Source of the DNA: an uncultured Collinsella sp.
GTDB lineage: Bacteria; Actinomycetota; Coriobacteriia; Coriobacteriales; Coriobacteriaceae
Direction: 5' to 3'
DNA length: 22,688 bases
Assembly (NCBI GenBank): GCA_902496845.1
Contig: CABVCJ010000034.1
Span: forward strand, 1-22,688
This document shows, piece by piece, positions 1-8,453 of the stretch. Made by a program: the position numbers and the translations under genes. The notes below the pieces were generated by a model. That model was not told the origin of the DNA. It made no database searches and was given only the letters and a program-made list of their open reading frames with translations. Numbering within the stretch: the first letter of the stretch is position 1; each line of letters begins with the position of its first letter.

Positions 1-58
1 CCCTACCCCACCACTCCACCCCCTAACTATTGGGCGCCACCCCCGAGCATATGTTCGA

Positions 59-78
59 AAACACAATATGTTGTGTTT
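59..78. repeat. Small perfect hairpin, AT-rich
   Basis: AAACACAA (59-66) pairs with TTGTGTTT (71-78) around a TATG loop. Read on the minus strand it is followed by TTTTCG, so it resembles a weak minus-strand terminator. No gene next to it is visible to assign it to. Confidence 0.4.
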
Positions 79-83
79 AATGC

Positions 84-154
84 AAAGGCGGGATGCCACC
101 TGTAGCACCCCGCCTTTCAACCTCAACCTTCAAGTTGACCTTGAGGCGATTTTT
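84..154 (+). terminator. Two tandem hairpins, terminator-like on plus strand
   Basis: Hairpin one pairs AAAGGCGGG (84-92) with CCCGCCTTT (109-117), with an extra inner TGC/GCA pairing. Hairpin two pairs CCTCAA (121-126) with TTGAGG (141-146), with an inner TCAA/TTGA, and is followed by CGATTTTTA, a five-T run at 150-154. I infer the 3' end of a plus-strand gene lying left of the window, converging on xerD. The rest of 155-245 holds a further small inverted repeat (GCGCCA 220-225 / TGGCGC 234-239) and no gene. Confidence 0.5.
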
Positions 155-245
155 ATGTCCCTTTACATCCCGTTCACATCGCCCCCAAACTCTCCCACGC
201 GCGGCATGTGCACCCCGCCGCGCCATTGGCCGGTGGCGCAAAATG

Positions 246-307
246 GGACGGACCCCCGATTGCCAAAACGTGCGCAACAGCACGTTCCAGCAATCGGGGG
301 TCCGTCC
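246..307 (-). terminator. Nested inverted repeat 3' of xerD (element E1), probable terminator
   Basis: An 18-bp perfect outer stem (246-263 with 290-307) encloses a symmetric 3x3 internal loop (264-266, 287-289) and a 7-bp inner stem AACGTGC (267-273) / GCACGTT (280-286) with a 6-base loop. On the minus strand it lies 34 bases after the xerD stop and is followed by CATTTTGC, so termination of the pyrG-xerD transcript is a reasonable inference. The nested architecture is larger than an ordinary terminator and resembles other elements in this window. Confidence 0.6.
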
Positions 308-340
308 TCGGATAGCATGTAATCGCAGCTCAGCAGCGTA

Positions 341-1282
341 TTAGCGATGTGCCAGCGGGTGGGCCGCCAGGTAAACCTCAGTCAGCTGCGTACGATCGAC
401 ATGCGTGTAGACCTGCGTCGTCGATATATCGGCGTGTCCCAAGATCTCCTGCAGCACGCGAAGGTCCGCGCCGCCCGCGAGCATATGGGTGGCAAAGGAG
501 TGGCGCAACGTGTGCGGATGGAGTCCCACCAACCCCACCTGGCGTCCGTAGCGCTCGCATATGACGTGAACACCCTGACGCGACAGACGCCCGCCGTTCT
601 TGTTTAAAAAGACCGCCGGCGTCTCTGTCCCACGAGCATGAGCCGCCAGAAGTCGGCGCCCATCACATATATAGTGCGTCAGGGCACGCGCCGCGCTTCC
701 CACCAAAGGGACCAGACGCTCCTTGGAGCCCTTGCCGCGAACCAGCACAAAGCCGTCATCGACATGGATATCACTCACATCGAGCCCCACCAGCTCGCTC
801 ACGCGCAGGCCGCACCCATACAGCACTTCCAAGATGGCGCGATCGCGCAGGCCCATCTCTCCATCCGGAAAATCCTGGTCGAGCAATGCCGAAACATCCT
901 CCACCGAAAGGCACTCCGGCAGGCGCTCGGCCTTTTTTGGCAAGCGCAATGCCGCCGTGGGATTTTGGGCCACGGCCCCATCGCGCACCAGAAAGGCATG
1001 CAGGCCCTTCACGGCCGCGAGCGCGCGCTCCACCGAAGCGTCGGAATAGCCCCCGTCACGCCGATCGGCAATAAAGTCCTCGACGACCCGCCGGCTCACG
1101 TCCTCAAAGGATGCAATGCCCGTCCGCTCCAAATAGGCACAGTAGGTCGTCAGATCTCGGCGATAGGCGGCAATCGTGTTGCGCGCCAAGCCCCGCTCGA
1201 CTGCAAGGTAATCAAGAAACTCCCCCGCCGCCACAGCGAGCGACGAAGGAGCTTCTTCGATATGTTCCCTGTTCGACGGCAA
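341..1282 (-). CDS. xerD: Tyrosine site-specific recombinase, XerD type
   Basis: 313 residues, close to the usual ~300 of XerC/XerD. An N-terminal SAM-like core-binding domain (about 18-105) precedes the catalytic domain (about 120-313). The full catalytic set is visible: R160 in GCGLRVSEL, K184 in RGKGSKER, H257 and R260 in HTLRHSFATHM, H283 in LGHADISTTQ and nucleophile Y292 in VYTHV. In the cell such enzymes resolve chromosome dimers at dif with a partner recombinase. XerD rather than XerC is a family-level judgement. The start codon read here is TTG at 1282, two bases after the pyrG stop; a GTG at residue 17 is an alternative giving 297 residues. The tight spacing implies co-transcription and translational coupling with pyrG. 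Confidence 0.93.
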   Translation of the reverse strand: MPSNREHIEEAPSSLAVAAGEFLDYLAVERGLARNTIAAYRRDLTTYCAYLERTGIASFEDVSRRVVEDFIADRRDGGYSDASVERALAAVKGLHAFLVRDGAVAQNPTAALRLPKKAERLPECLSVEDVSALLDQDFPDGEMGLRDRAILEVLYGCGLRVSELVGLDVSDIHVDDGFVLVRGKGSKERLVPLVGSAARALTHYICDGRRLLAAHARGTETPAVFLNKNGGRLSRQGVHVICERYGRQVGLVGLHPHTLRHSFATHMLAGGADLRVLQEILGHADISTTQVYTHVDRTQLTEVYLAAHPLAHR

Positions 1283-1284
1283 CC

Positions 1285-2952
<1,668 letters not shown>

Positions 2953-3001
2953 TTACCTGCGCTTCCCGTAGAAGTTGTCCATACACATCTTACGGGTCTT
3001 C

Positions 3002-3010
3002 ATTGTAATA
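3002..3010 (-). promoter_or_regulatory. Possible -10 element of pyrG
   Basis: The minus strand reads TATTACAAT here, about 55 bases before the pyrG ATG. No convincing -35 is seen. A 6-bp inverted repeat (CCCGTA 2965-2970 / TACGGG 2991-2996) lies in the predicted leader. I do not see the GGGC start used for reiterative-transcription control of pyrG in some Gram-positives. Confidence 0.3.
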
Positions 3011-3070
3011 CTCGAGAAAGAAGCAGTTCGCCATTTTTCACCAAAGTGCTTGCATTTCTCCATCTCGAAA

Positions 3071-3099
3071 CAAAACGCCGCCCGGGACCCGAGCGGCGT
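3071..3099 (-). terminator. Terminator after the winged-helix regulator gene
   Basis: On the minus strand ACGCCGC and GCGGCGT (3093-3099 and 3075-3081) form a 7-bp stem with further partial pairing inside, followed by TTTTGTTT. It lies about 25 bases after the regulator stop codon and separates that gene from pyrG. Confidence 0.75.
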
Positions 3100-3123
3100 A
3101 ACAACATCTTAGGCGGCAGAACG

Positions 3124-3459
3124 TTACCGATCGGCAAGCTCGTCCCTGAGCATATCCCGAACGAGCATACCCGCGCGGATGCCTTTCAGATACCACCCGC
3201 CACGCTCGGTAAGGCAAATACCATTTGCAAGCTGGCCGCCATCCTCGCTATAACGCGAAACGACCTCGATCAAACCGTCAGAATCCAAGCGCTCAATTGC
3301 GGCGCGGGCTCGATACGGAGACACTCCAACGTGCTCCGCAAGCGTTTTGCGCGAGAAGCCATATGTCCCGCCACTTTCGGATTGCTGGGCAATCTCCATC
3401 AACACCAGCACCTCGACACGCTTCATATCGTTGACACTCGCACGACCCTTGCCCGCCAT
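3124..3459 (-). CDS. Small winged-helix DNA-binding protein, presumed transcriptional regulator
   Basis: 111 residues when started at the ATG at 3459, which has a strong GAGGAGG ribosome site 6 bases upstream; an in-frame upstream extension lacks this and is not preferred. Residues about 36-66 form a helix-turn-helix (SRKTLAEHVGVSPYRARAAI, then IERLDSDGLIEV), followed by a likely wing (about 64-86) and a charged C-terminal helix. There is no ligand-binding domain, so it probably acts as a dimeric repressor of the small GntR/MarR-like winged-helix fold. I do not recognise a specific family, and its target is unknown. It is monocistronic: a terminator follows it and a separate gene precedes it. 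An AT-rich inverted repeat at 3615-3633 upstream could be its own operator (inference). Confidence 0.75.
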   Translation of the reverse strand: MAGKGRASVNDMKRVEVLVLMEIAQQSESGGTYGFSRKTLAEHVGVSPYRARAAIERLDSDGLIEVVSRYSEDGGQLANGICLTERGGWYLKGIRAGMLVRDMLRDELADR

Positions 3460-3573
3460 GGCAGCCTCCTCAAACCGAGCACGAGCATCTAACGCGCCGT
3501 GCGCGACCGACACACCTCACGATGGCAGGTAATATCCATCATGCGGCATCCCGCCAAGGATGAAACAGTTACG

Positions 3574-3633
3574 GTTATTGTATACCGCTCTAATTGTTTC
3601 TAGGCAGGTAAACGGCTATTTTTCGCCGAAATA
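3574..3633 (-). promoter_or_regulatory. AT-rich upstream region of the regulator: possible -10 and palindrome
   Basis: The minus strand contains TATACAAT near 3577-3584, a plausible -10. Immediately further upstream is an inverted repeat CTATTT / AAATAG (about 3616-3621 and 3629-3634) with a 7-base spacer. A promoter with adjacent operator is possible but there is no clear -35. Confidence 0.3.
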
Positions 3634-3648
3634 GGCGCTTTATTGATC

Positions 3649-3681
3649 AAAAAGCCGTACCGGGCGCTAACCCGATACGGC
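3649..3681 (-). terminator. Terminator after the DUF1846 gene
   Basis: On the minus strand GCCGTATCGGG pairs with CCCGGTACGGC around a 6-base loop and is followed by five T residues (complement of 3649-3653). It lies about 35 bases past the stop codon of the gene at 3716-5197. Confidence 0.85.
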
Positions 3682-3715
3682 CAAAATGCAATGCAATTAC
3701 CGCGATGCTTCAAAC

Positions 3716-5197
3716 TTAGCGATGGAAGAAACCACGGCGCTCAAACTTGGGCTCGCAGCACACGTTGATACCCAGTTTGCGCAGTACCGTCTCGTCCGTC
3801 GGCGAGATGATAACGCTAAAGAAAGCATCGCAACCGCGCAACTGCTCCAGGCCCGAAAGGACGCGAGCGGCCGTCTCACTCGTGGCCGAGGTGATCGACA
3901 GCGCCATAAGCGTCTCGTCGGTGTGGAGGCGCGGGTTTTTGCTGCCCAGGAAATGCGTCTTGAGCTTGCTGATGGGCTCGATCGCTTCATCGCTAATGAC
4001 CTCGAGCTCAAGGTCGACGCCCGAGACATGCTTGAGGGCGTTCATAATGAGCGAACTTGCGGCGCCCAGGCGCGTGGAGGTCTTACCGGTCACCACGGAG
4101 GCATCGGGCATGACCATGGCACCCACGGGACCGCCCGTCAGCTGCTCCCTGGTGAGGGCCGCCGAGCGCGCCGGTGAGTAGTTCTTATCGATGCCGGCTT
4201 TCTTCATAATAATCTTGAGACGGTCGACTTGCTCATCGCCCACGCCGGTACGGCGCACATTTTCGACCGCGGTAAAGTAGCGGCGGACGATCTCCATCTT
4301 GGAAGCGTCGCGGCAGGCATCGTCATCGGTGATGGCAAAGCCAACCATATTGACGCCCATGTCCGTAGGGCTCTGGTAGGGGCTCTTGCCCAGGATCTTT
4401 TCCATCAGGGCACGGACTACCGGGAAGGCCTCGACGTCGCGGTTGTAGTTGACCGTGGTCTTGTTGTAGGCCTCAAGGTGGAAGGAGTCGATGATGTTGG
4501 CGTCATCGAGGTCTGCCGTGGCGGCCTCGTAGGCAATGTTGACCGGATGCGTAAGGGGCAGATTCCAAACCGGGAAGGTCTCGAATTTGGCATAGCCGGC
4601 GGCCGTGCCATGCTTGTGCTCGTGATAGAGCTGAGACAGGCAGGTGGCAAGCTTGCCCGAGCCAGGACCGGGGGCAGTGACCACGACGAGCGGTCGGGTG
4701 GTCTCGACAAACTCGTTCTTGCCGTAGCCATCATCGGACACGATCAGATCGACATCGTGCGGGTAGCCCTCGATGGGATAGTGCAGCTTGGCAGGAATGC
4801 CGAGCGCGTTCAGGCGGTTGCGGAACACATCGGCAGCAGGCTGGCCGGCGTACTGGGTGATGACCACAGCCGCGACGGCAAAGCCGTTGCCGCGGAACAA
4901 GTCAACCAGGCGCAGCACATCCTCGTCATAGGTAATGCCAAGGTCACCGCGAGCCTTGTTTTTCTCGATATGGTTCGCGTTGATCGCGATGATAACCTCG
5001 ACATCGTCGGCGATGCTCTTGAGCATGCGGAACTTGCTGTCCGGTTCAAAACCCGGCAGCACGCGGCTCGCATGATAGTCATCGAACAGCTTGCCGCCAA
5101 ACTCCAAATAGAGCTTGCCACCAAACTGTGAGATGCGCTCCTTAATGTGAGCAGCCTGCAGCTCGATATACTTCGCATTGTCGAAACCCTGGCGCAT
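3716..5197 (-). CDS. DUF1846 (UPF0371) family protein
   Basis: 493 residues from the ATG at 5197, preceded by GGGAG at a 6-base spacing; an upstream in-frame TTG at 5221 is less likely. The start MRQGFDNAKYIELQAAHI and the N-terminal GGKLYLEFGGKLFDDYHA, plus the ~490-residue length, match the DUF1846/UPF0371 family found in many Firmicutes and Actinobacteria. Its biochemical role is not established to my knowledge. A glycine-rich APGPGSGK segment (about 175-182) resembles a P-loop and hints at nucleotide or phosphate binding (inference). No signal peptide or membrane segment is visible, so it is probably cytosolic. It is monocistronic, with its own TATAAT at 5237-5242 and its own terminator. 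Confidence 0.9.
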   Translation of the reverse strand: MRQGFDNAKYIELQAAHIKERISQFGGKLYLEFGGKLFDDYHASRVLPGFEPDSKFRMLKSIADDVEVIIAINANHIEKNKARGDLGITYDEDVLRLVDLFRGNGFAVAAVVITQYAGQPAADVFRNRLNALGIPAKLHYPIEGYPHDVDLIVSDDGYGKNEFVETTRPLVVVTAPGPGSGKLATCLSQLYHEHKHGTAAGYAKFETFPVWNLPLTHPVNIAYEAATADLDDANIIDSFHLEAYNKTTVNYNRDVEAFPVVRALMEKILGKSPYQSPTDMGVNMVGFAITDDDACRDASKMEIVRRYFTAVENVRRTGVGDEQVDRLKIIMKKAGIDKNYSPARSAALTREQLTGGPVGAMVMPDASVVTGKTSTRLGAASSLIMNALKHVSGVDLELEVISDEAIEPISKLKTHFLGSKNPRLHTDETLMALSITSATSETAARVLSGLEQLRGCDAFFSVIISPTDETVLRKLGINVCCEPKFERRGFFHR

Positions 5198-5236
5198 GTA
5201 TGGCTCCCGTCCCGTTTCCAATTAATGTTCTAGGCG

Positions 5237-5242
5237 ATTATA
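5237..5242 (-). promoter_or_regulatory. -10 element of the DUF1846 gene
   Basis: The minus strand reads a perfect TATAAT, 40 bases before the ATG at 5197. The -35 region is poorly matched. Confidence 0.55.
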
Positions 5243-5304
5243 ACGGAGCAGACCCTCCCCAACGCCCAAGCAATCAACTGGCACCAACCAAACACGTCAT
5301 CGAT

Positions 5305-5382
5305 AAGTTGCGGTGGAATAGTTCCCGTTTAACCCCTCAAGACGGCCAAACAGGAACGATTCCACCGCAACTTCCCCTTTTT
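5305..5382. repeat. Long imperfect inverted repeat (element E2) with a T run on plus
   Basis: 15 bp of perfect pairing (5305-5319 with 5359-5373) continue inward through single mismatches into GTTCC/GGAAC (5321-5325, 5353-5357) and GTTT/AAAC (5327-5330, 5348-5351), leaving a 17-base loop. On the plus strand CCCCTTTTT follows (T run 5378-5382), giving a terminator-like form, yet no plus-strand gene precedes it in the window. Confidence 0.7.
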
Positions 5383-5447
5383 GGTTCAAACAAACCTGGC
5401 CTTTGTATCAATAATGGAAACGTCGCAGGTGGAGCATAAGTCAGCGA

Positions 5448-5545
5448 AAGCCCGCCAGAGCGAGCAAGGTGACGTGAAAGAGGAGGGCATAGGCCTTTTG
5501 GCCATGCCCGACGATTGAACGTCAGATTGCCGCTCTGGCGGGCTT
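5448..5545. repeat. Three-tier nested inverted repeat (element E3)
   Basis: The outer arms are 15 bp and perfect (5448-5462 with 5531-5545). A middle tier pairs TGACGT (5470-5475) with ACGTCA (5519-5524). The inner hairpin pairs GGGCAT-a-GGCC (5485-5495) with GGCC-ATGCCC (5500-5509) around a TTTT loop. There is no T run on either side, so it is not a standard terminator. Confidence 0.7.
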
Positions 5546-5558
5546 GCAGCGTCGAGCG

Positions 5559-5727
5559 GTTCCGGCGTTTGGTAAAACGCCGGAACACAAGAGCGCCCCC
5601 TCCCGCGCACGGAACGGGAGGGGGCTAAAGGTAGGAGTCTACCGGTGGGTTGACCCCACCGGACAGACGATGACCAGGTGATCCTCTACAGGATCGTCAA
5701 GGTTTCCGTGGGGTACCCGTTGGGTAC
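5559..5727 (-). repeat. Array of five hairpins directly 3' of the arcD-like gene
   Basis: Five separate inverted repeats in 169 bases: 5713-5727 (GTACCC/GGGTAC, touching the stop codon), 5680-5695 (GATCCT/AGGATC, with outer TGAC/GTCA), 5642-5662 (CCGGTGGG/CCCACCGG), 5595-5625 (11 bp, GCCCCCTCCCG) and 5559-5586 (12 bp, GTTCCGGCGTTT). The 5595-5625 stem is the best terminator candidate for the arc transcript, though it is followed only by GCTCTTGTG. Function of the array is unknown. Confidence 0.65.
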
Positions 5728-7206
5728 TTAGAGCAGCACGCAGGCGACGGTCAGGATGACGGCGCAGACGACGGAGAGAGCGACGATGAGCTTAAGGGCA
5801 AACTTGAGCCAGGTCGTCCACTCGATCTTGGCCAGGGCGAGACCGCCCATGATGGCGCCGGAGGTCGGGGTGAACAGGTTCACGACACCGATGGCGGCGG
5901 AGAAGATCATGACCATGACCTCGGGCGAGAAGCCGAGCTTAACAGCCAGCGGTCCCATGATGGGCATGGAGACGGTGGCCATACCAGAGGTCGAAGGGAT
6001 CAGGAAGGACAGGCCGAAGTAGACCAGGAAGCTCATGGGAGCGAAGATCACGCCGGACAGGCCAGCCAGGGCATTGGCGGCAGCGTCGAGGACGAAGACA
6101 TCGAGGCCGGTGTTAGCCATGAGGACGGAGATACCACGGGCGAGGGCGATGACGAGAACAACGGACATCATGTCGGCAGCGCCGGTGATGAAGGTGTTGA
6201 CGATCTGCTTCTCGGACAGGCCACCGATGATACCGATCAGGACGGCCATGAGGAAGAACCAGGTGGAAGCCTCGTCGAAGTACCACTGGCCAATGGGCAG
6301 GCCGGTGATCAGGGCAGACCAGCCCTGGACGACGGCGTTACCGTCGGCGTCGTAGACAGCGCCGGCGTCGAAGAAGTTGGCGACGCCCTCGTTGAGGTCG
6401 GCCAGCGGAATGAAGCCGACGATCATGACGACGAAGGTGAAGGCGAAGGCGATCAGAACACCCTTCTGACGACCGGTGAGCTTGACCTCCTTGTGGACCT
6501 CGGAAGCAGCCTTGCCGTGAGCCTCTTCGGCGTCCTTGAGCTCCTGCATCGACAGGATGGTGGAACCCTTGTCAGCCTTGACCTTCTTGGCGTAGCTCAT
6601 CACGAAGAAGATGGACATAGCGGTAGTGACAATCCACAGGACGGCACCGAGGCCGATGATGATGGACTGGTTGACCTCAATGCCAACGCCGGTCAGAGCG
6701 TCGACGGCAGCGCCGACGGCGAACGGGTTAACCGTGGAGCCCAGGCAGCCGCAGCCAGCGCCGAGCAGGACGGTAGCGGCACCGACCATGGGGTCGAAGC
6801 CAGCGGCCATCATGGTAGCGGCGAGCAGGGCGTAGAAGGGAACGGTCTCCTCGCACATACCATAGGTGGTACCACCGAGGGAGAAGATGAGCATCAGCAC
6901 GGGAATGAGCATAATCTCGTTGCCCTTAAGCTTCTGCACCAGGACGGCGATGCCGTTGTCCAGGGCGCCGGTCTCGGTCATCATGCCGAGGAAGCCGCCC
7001 AGGATCATAACGAAGAGGCAGACGGGCAGAGCGTCAGCGAAGCCCAGGATCGGGGCGGTGCAGAAATCGCTCAGACGGGCGGCAGTAACCGCGCCACCGG
7101 ACGTGCCGGAGACGATAACGGTAATCACTGCGACAATTGCCAGCAGAGCAAGAAGAATGGTGAACGATGAAGGCATACCGCGCTTTTTCTTAGCGGTCTC
7201 AGTCAT
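5728..7206 (-). CDS. arcD: YfcC/DcuC-family transporter, probable arginine-ornithine antiporter (ArcD type)
   Basis: 492 residues of a polytopic inner-membrane protein with about a dozen hydrophobic segments and a central charged cytosolic loop (about 203-248). It belongs to the C4-dicarboxylate anaerobic carrier/YfcC family by motifs such as GTTYGMCEETVPFY (112-125), GCLGSTVNPFA (about 154-164), IPSTSGMATVSMPIMGPLA and TPTSGAIMGGLA. YfcC proteins encoded inside ADI operons serve as arginine/ornithine exchangers in streptococci; placement directly after the OTCase gene supports that role here (inference). The chosen ATG at 7206 has a GGGG-rich ribosome site about 9 bases upstream; ATGs at 7215 and 7233 are alternatives. 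A terminator and a leader hairpin precede it and a hairpin array follows. Confidence 0.88.
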   Translation of the reverse strand: MTETAKKKRGMPSSFTILLALLAIVAVITVIVSGTSGGAVTAARLSDFCTAPILGFADALPVCLFVMILGGFLGMMTETGALDNGIAVLVQKLKGNEIMLIPVLMLIFSLGGTTYGMCEETVPFYALLAATMMAAGFDPMVGAATVLLGAGCGCLGSTVNPFAVGAAVDALTGVGIEVNQSIIIGLGAVLWIVTTAMSIFFVMSYAKKVKADKGSTILSMQELKDAEEAHGKAASEVHKEVKLTGRQKGVLIAFAFTFVVMIVGFIPLADLNEGVANFFDAGAVYDADGNAVVQGWSALITGLPIGQWYFDEASTWFFLMAVLIGIIGGLSEKQIVNTFITGAADMMSVVLVIALARGISVLMANTGLDVFVLDAAANALAGLSGVIFAPMSFLVYFGLSFLIPSTSGMATVSMPIMGPLAVKLGFSPEVMVMIFSAAIGVVNLFTPTSGAIMGGLALAKIEWTTWLKFALKLIVALSVVCAVILTVACVLL

Positions 7207-7239
7207 AGTTCTCATCCCCCCTTCATAAATCATTTACTG

Positions 7240-7290
7240 ATCTCGCCAGAAGCGGCTCTTCCGTGCCGTGCCTGCCGCTTGATGCGAGAT
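7240..7290 (-). promoter_or_regulatory. Leader hairpin with 3x3 internal loop upstream of arcD
   Basis: ATCTCGC (7240-7246) pairs with GCGAGAT (7284-7290), then a symmetric 3x3 internal loop, then AAGCGGC (7250-7256) pairs with GCCGCTT (7274-7280). It lies between the argF terminator and the arcD start, ending 33 bases before the ATG. It could protect the 5' end of a processed arcD transcript or act in regulation; the sequence does not say which. Confidence 0.5.
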
Positions 7291-7301
7291 TATTACCAGA
7301 T

Positions 7302-7337
7302 AAAACCGCTCGGGGTGCGCAGTAATACACCCCGAGC
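7302..7337 (-). terminator. Terminator between argF and arcD
   Basis: On the minus strand GCTCGGGGTG and CACCCCGAGC form a perfect 10-bp stem (7328-7337 with 7308-7317) with a 10-base loop, followed by GGTTTTATC. It starts about 16 bases after the argF stop. arcD therefore depends on readthrough or its own promoter. Confidence 0.85.
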
Positions 7338-7353
7338 GAGATGCTAGATGCTC

Positions 7354-8349
7354 TTACTTGAGCGTGGCGTACATGACAGCCTTAATGGTGTGCATGCGGT
7401 TCTCGGCCTCGTCGAAGACCTTGGAAGCGGGGCTCTCGAAGACCTCGTCGGTGACCTCCTGCTCGGTGATGCCGAACTGCTCGCACTTCTCGGCGCCAAT
7501 CGTGGTGTTGGTGTCGTGGAAGCTGGGCAGGCAGTGCAGGAAGATGGCACCCGGGTTGGCCATAGCCATGACCTCGGAGGTAACGCGATACGGGGTGAGC
7601 TGAGCGATGCGCTCGGCCCAGACCTCGTCGGGCTCGCCCATGGAGACCCACACATCGGTGTAGATAACGTCGGCACCGGTGACGCCGTCCTTGACGTCGG
7701 TGGTCAGCTTGATGGTGCAGCCGTTGGCCTCGGCGATGGGCTTGCAGGCCTCGATGACGTCGTCGGCGGGCATGCACTCCTCGGGGCCGCAGGCCACGAA
7801 GTTCATGCCGAGCTTGGAGCAGACAACCATGAGGGAGCGAGCGACATTGTTCTTGCAGTCGCCCATGAAGACGAGGGTCTTGCCCTTGATGTCGTAGTTG
7901 AAGTTCTCCTGGACGGTCAGGATGTCGGCGAGCATCTGGGTGGGGTGCCACTCGGTGGTCAGGCCGTTCCACACGGGCACGCCGGACTTGGCAGCGAGCT
8001 CCTCGACGTCGTCCTGGGCAAAGCCACGGAACTCGATGCCGTCATACATACGGCCGAGAACGCGGGCGGTGTCCTCGATGGACTCCTTCTTGCCCATCTG
8101 CGACGAACCGGGATCGAGGTAGGTGACGCCCATGCCCAGATCCATGCCGCCGACCTCGAAGGCGCAGCGGGTACGAGTGGAGGTCTTCTGGAAGAGCAGA
8201 ACGATGTTCTTGCCCTCGAGATAGCGGTGCGGAACGCCAGCGCGCTTCATGTCCTTGAAGTTCTTGGAAAGCTTGAGCAAGTACTCGATCTCCTCGGTGG
8301 AGAGGTCGAGGAGCTTGAGGAAGCTACGGCCGGAGAGGTTAACACCCAT
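7354..8349 (-). CDS. argF: Ornithine carbamoyltransferase, catabolic (ArcB role)
   Basis: 331 residues starting at the ATG at 8349, which has GAAAGGAAA upstream; the longer in-frame ORF lacks a ribosome site. Carbamoyl-phosphate and ornithine binding motifs are in the expected places: STRTR (57-61), HPTQ (135-138), DVWVSMGE (232-239) and HCLP (272-275). The enzyme interconverts citrulline plus phosphate with ornithine plus carbamoyl phosphate in the cytosol. Position between arcA and the antiporter gene implies the catabolic (arcB) direction; the fold alone cannot separate anabolic from catabolic enzymes. A hairpin pair precedes it and a strong terminator follows it. Confidence 0.96.
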   Translation of the reverse strand: MGVNLSGRSFLKLLDLSTEEIEYLLKLSKNFKDMKRAGVPHRYLEGKNIVLLFQKTSTRTRCAFEVGGMDLGMGVTYLDPGSSQMGKKESIEDTARVLGRMYDGIEFRGFAQDDVEELAAKSGVPVWNGLTTEWHPTQMLADILTVQENFNYDIKGKTLVFMGDCKNNVARSLMVVCSKLGMNFVACGPEECMPADDVIEACKPIAEANGCTIKLTTDVKDGVTGADVIYTDVWVSMGEPDEVWAERIAQLTPYRVTSEVMAMANPGAIFLHCLPSFHDTNTTIGAEKCEQFGITEQEVTDEVFESPASKVFDEAENRMHTIKAVMYATLK

Positions 8350-8374
8350 GGTTCGTTTCCTTTCGAAAAAATGA

Positions 8375-8388
8375 ATTACATAAGTAAT
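8375..8388. promoter_or_regulatory. Palindrome ATTAC-N4-GTAAT upstream of argF
   Basis: A 5-bp inverted repeat with 4-base spacer, about 26 bases before the argF ATG in an AT-rich stretch. The spacing resembles dimeric Crp/Fnr-type sites, but the half-site is not the classical one. It could be an operator or part of an argF promoter. Confidence 0.25.
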
Positions 8389-8394
8389 AGTGTT

Positions 8395-8442
8395 GCCCGT
8401 TTGACGGGCGAAACCGGTGCGGTTGTAGGGGGACCGCACCGG
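8395..8442 (-). terminator. Hairpin pair between arcA copy 1 and argF
   Basis: On the minus strand CCGGTGCGG/CCGCACCGG (8434-8442 with 8414-8422) is followed by TTTCG, then a second hairpin GCCCGT/ACGGGC (8404-8409 with 8395-8400, 3-base loop). The T tract is short, so partial termination or mRNA processing is more likely than full termination. Confidence 0.6.
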
Positions 8443-8453
8443 AACGTTAAAGA

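Noticed and set aside
5305..5727. Interpretation of the repeat-rich gap as a CRISPR array or a known structured RNA (RNase P, tmRNA, SRP)
   Set aside because: The repeats are palindromic pairs, each of different sequence, with no regular repeat-spacer unit. Conserved cores of the housekeeping RNAs that I know were not found.
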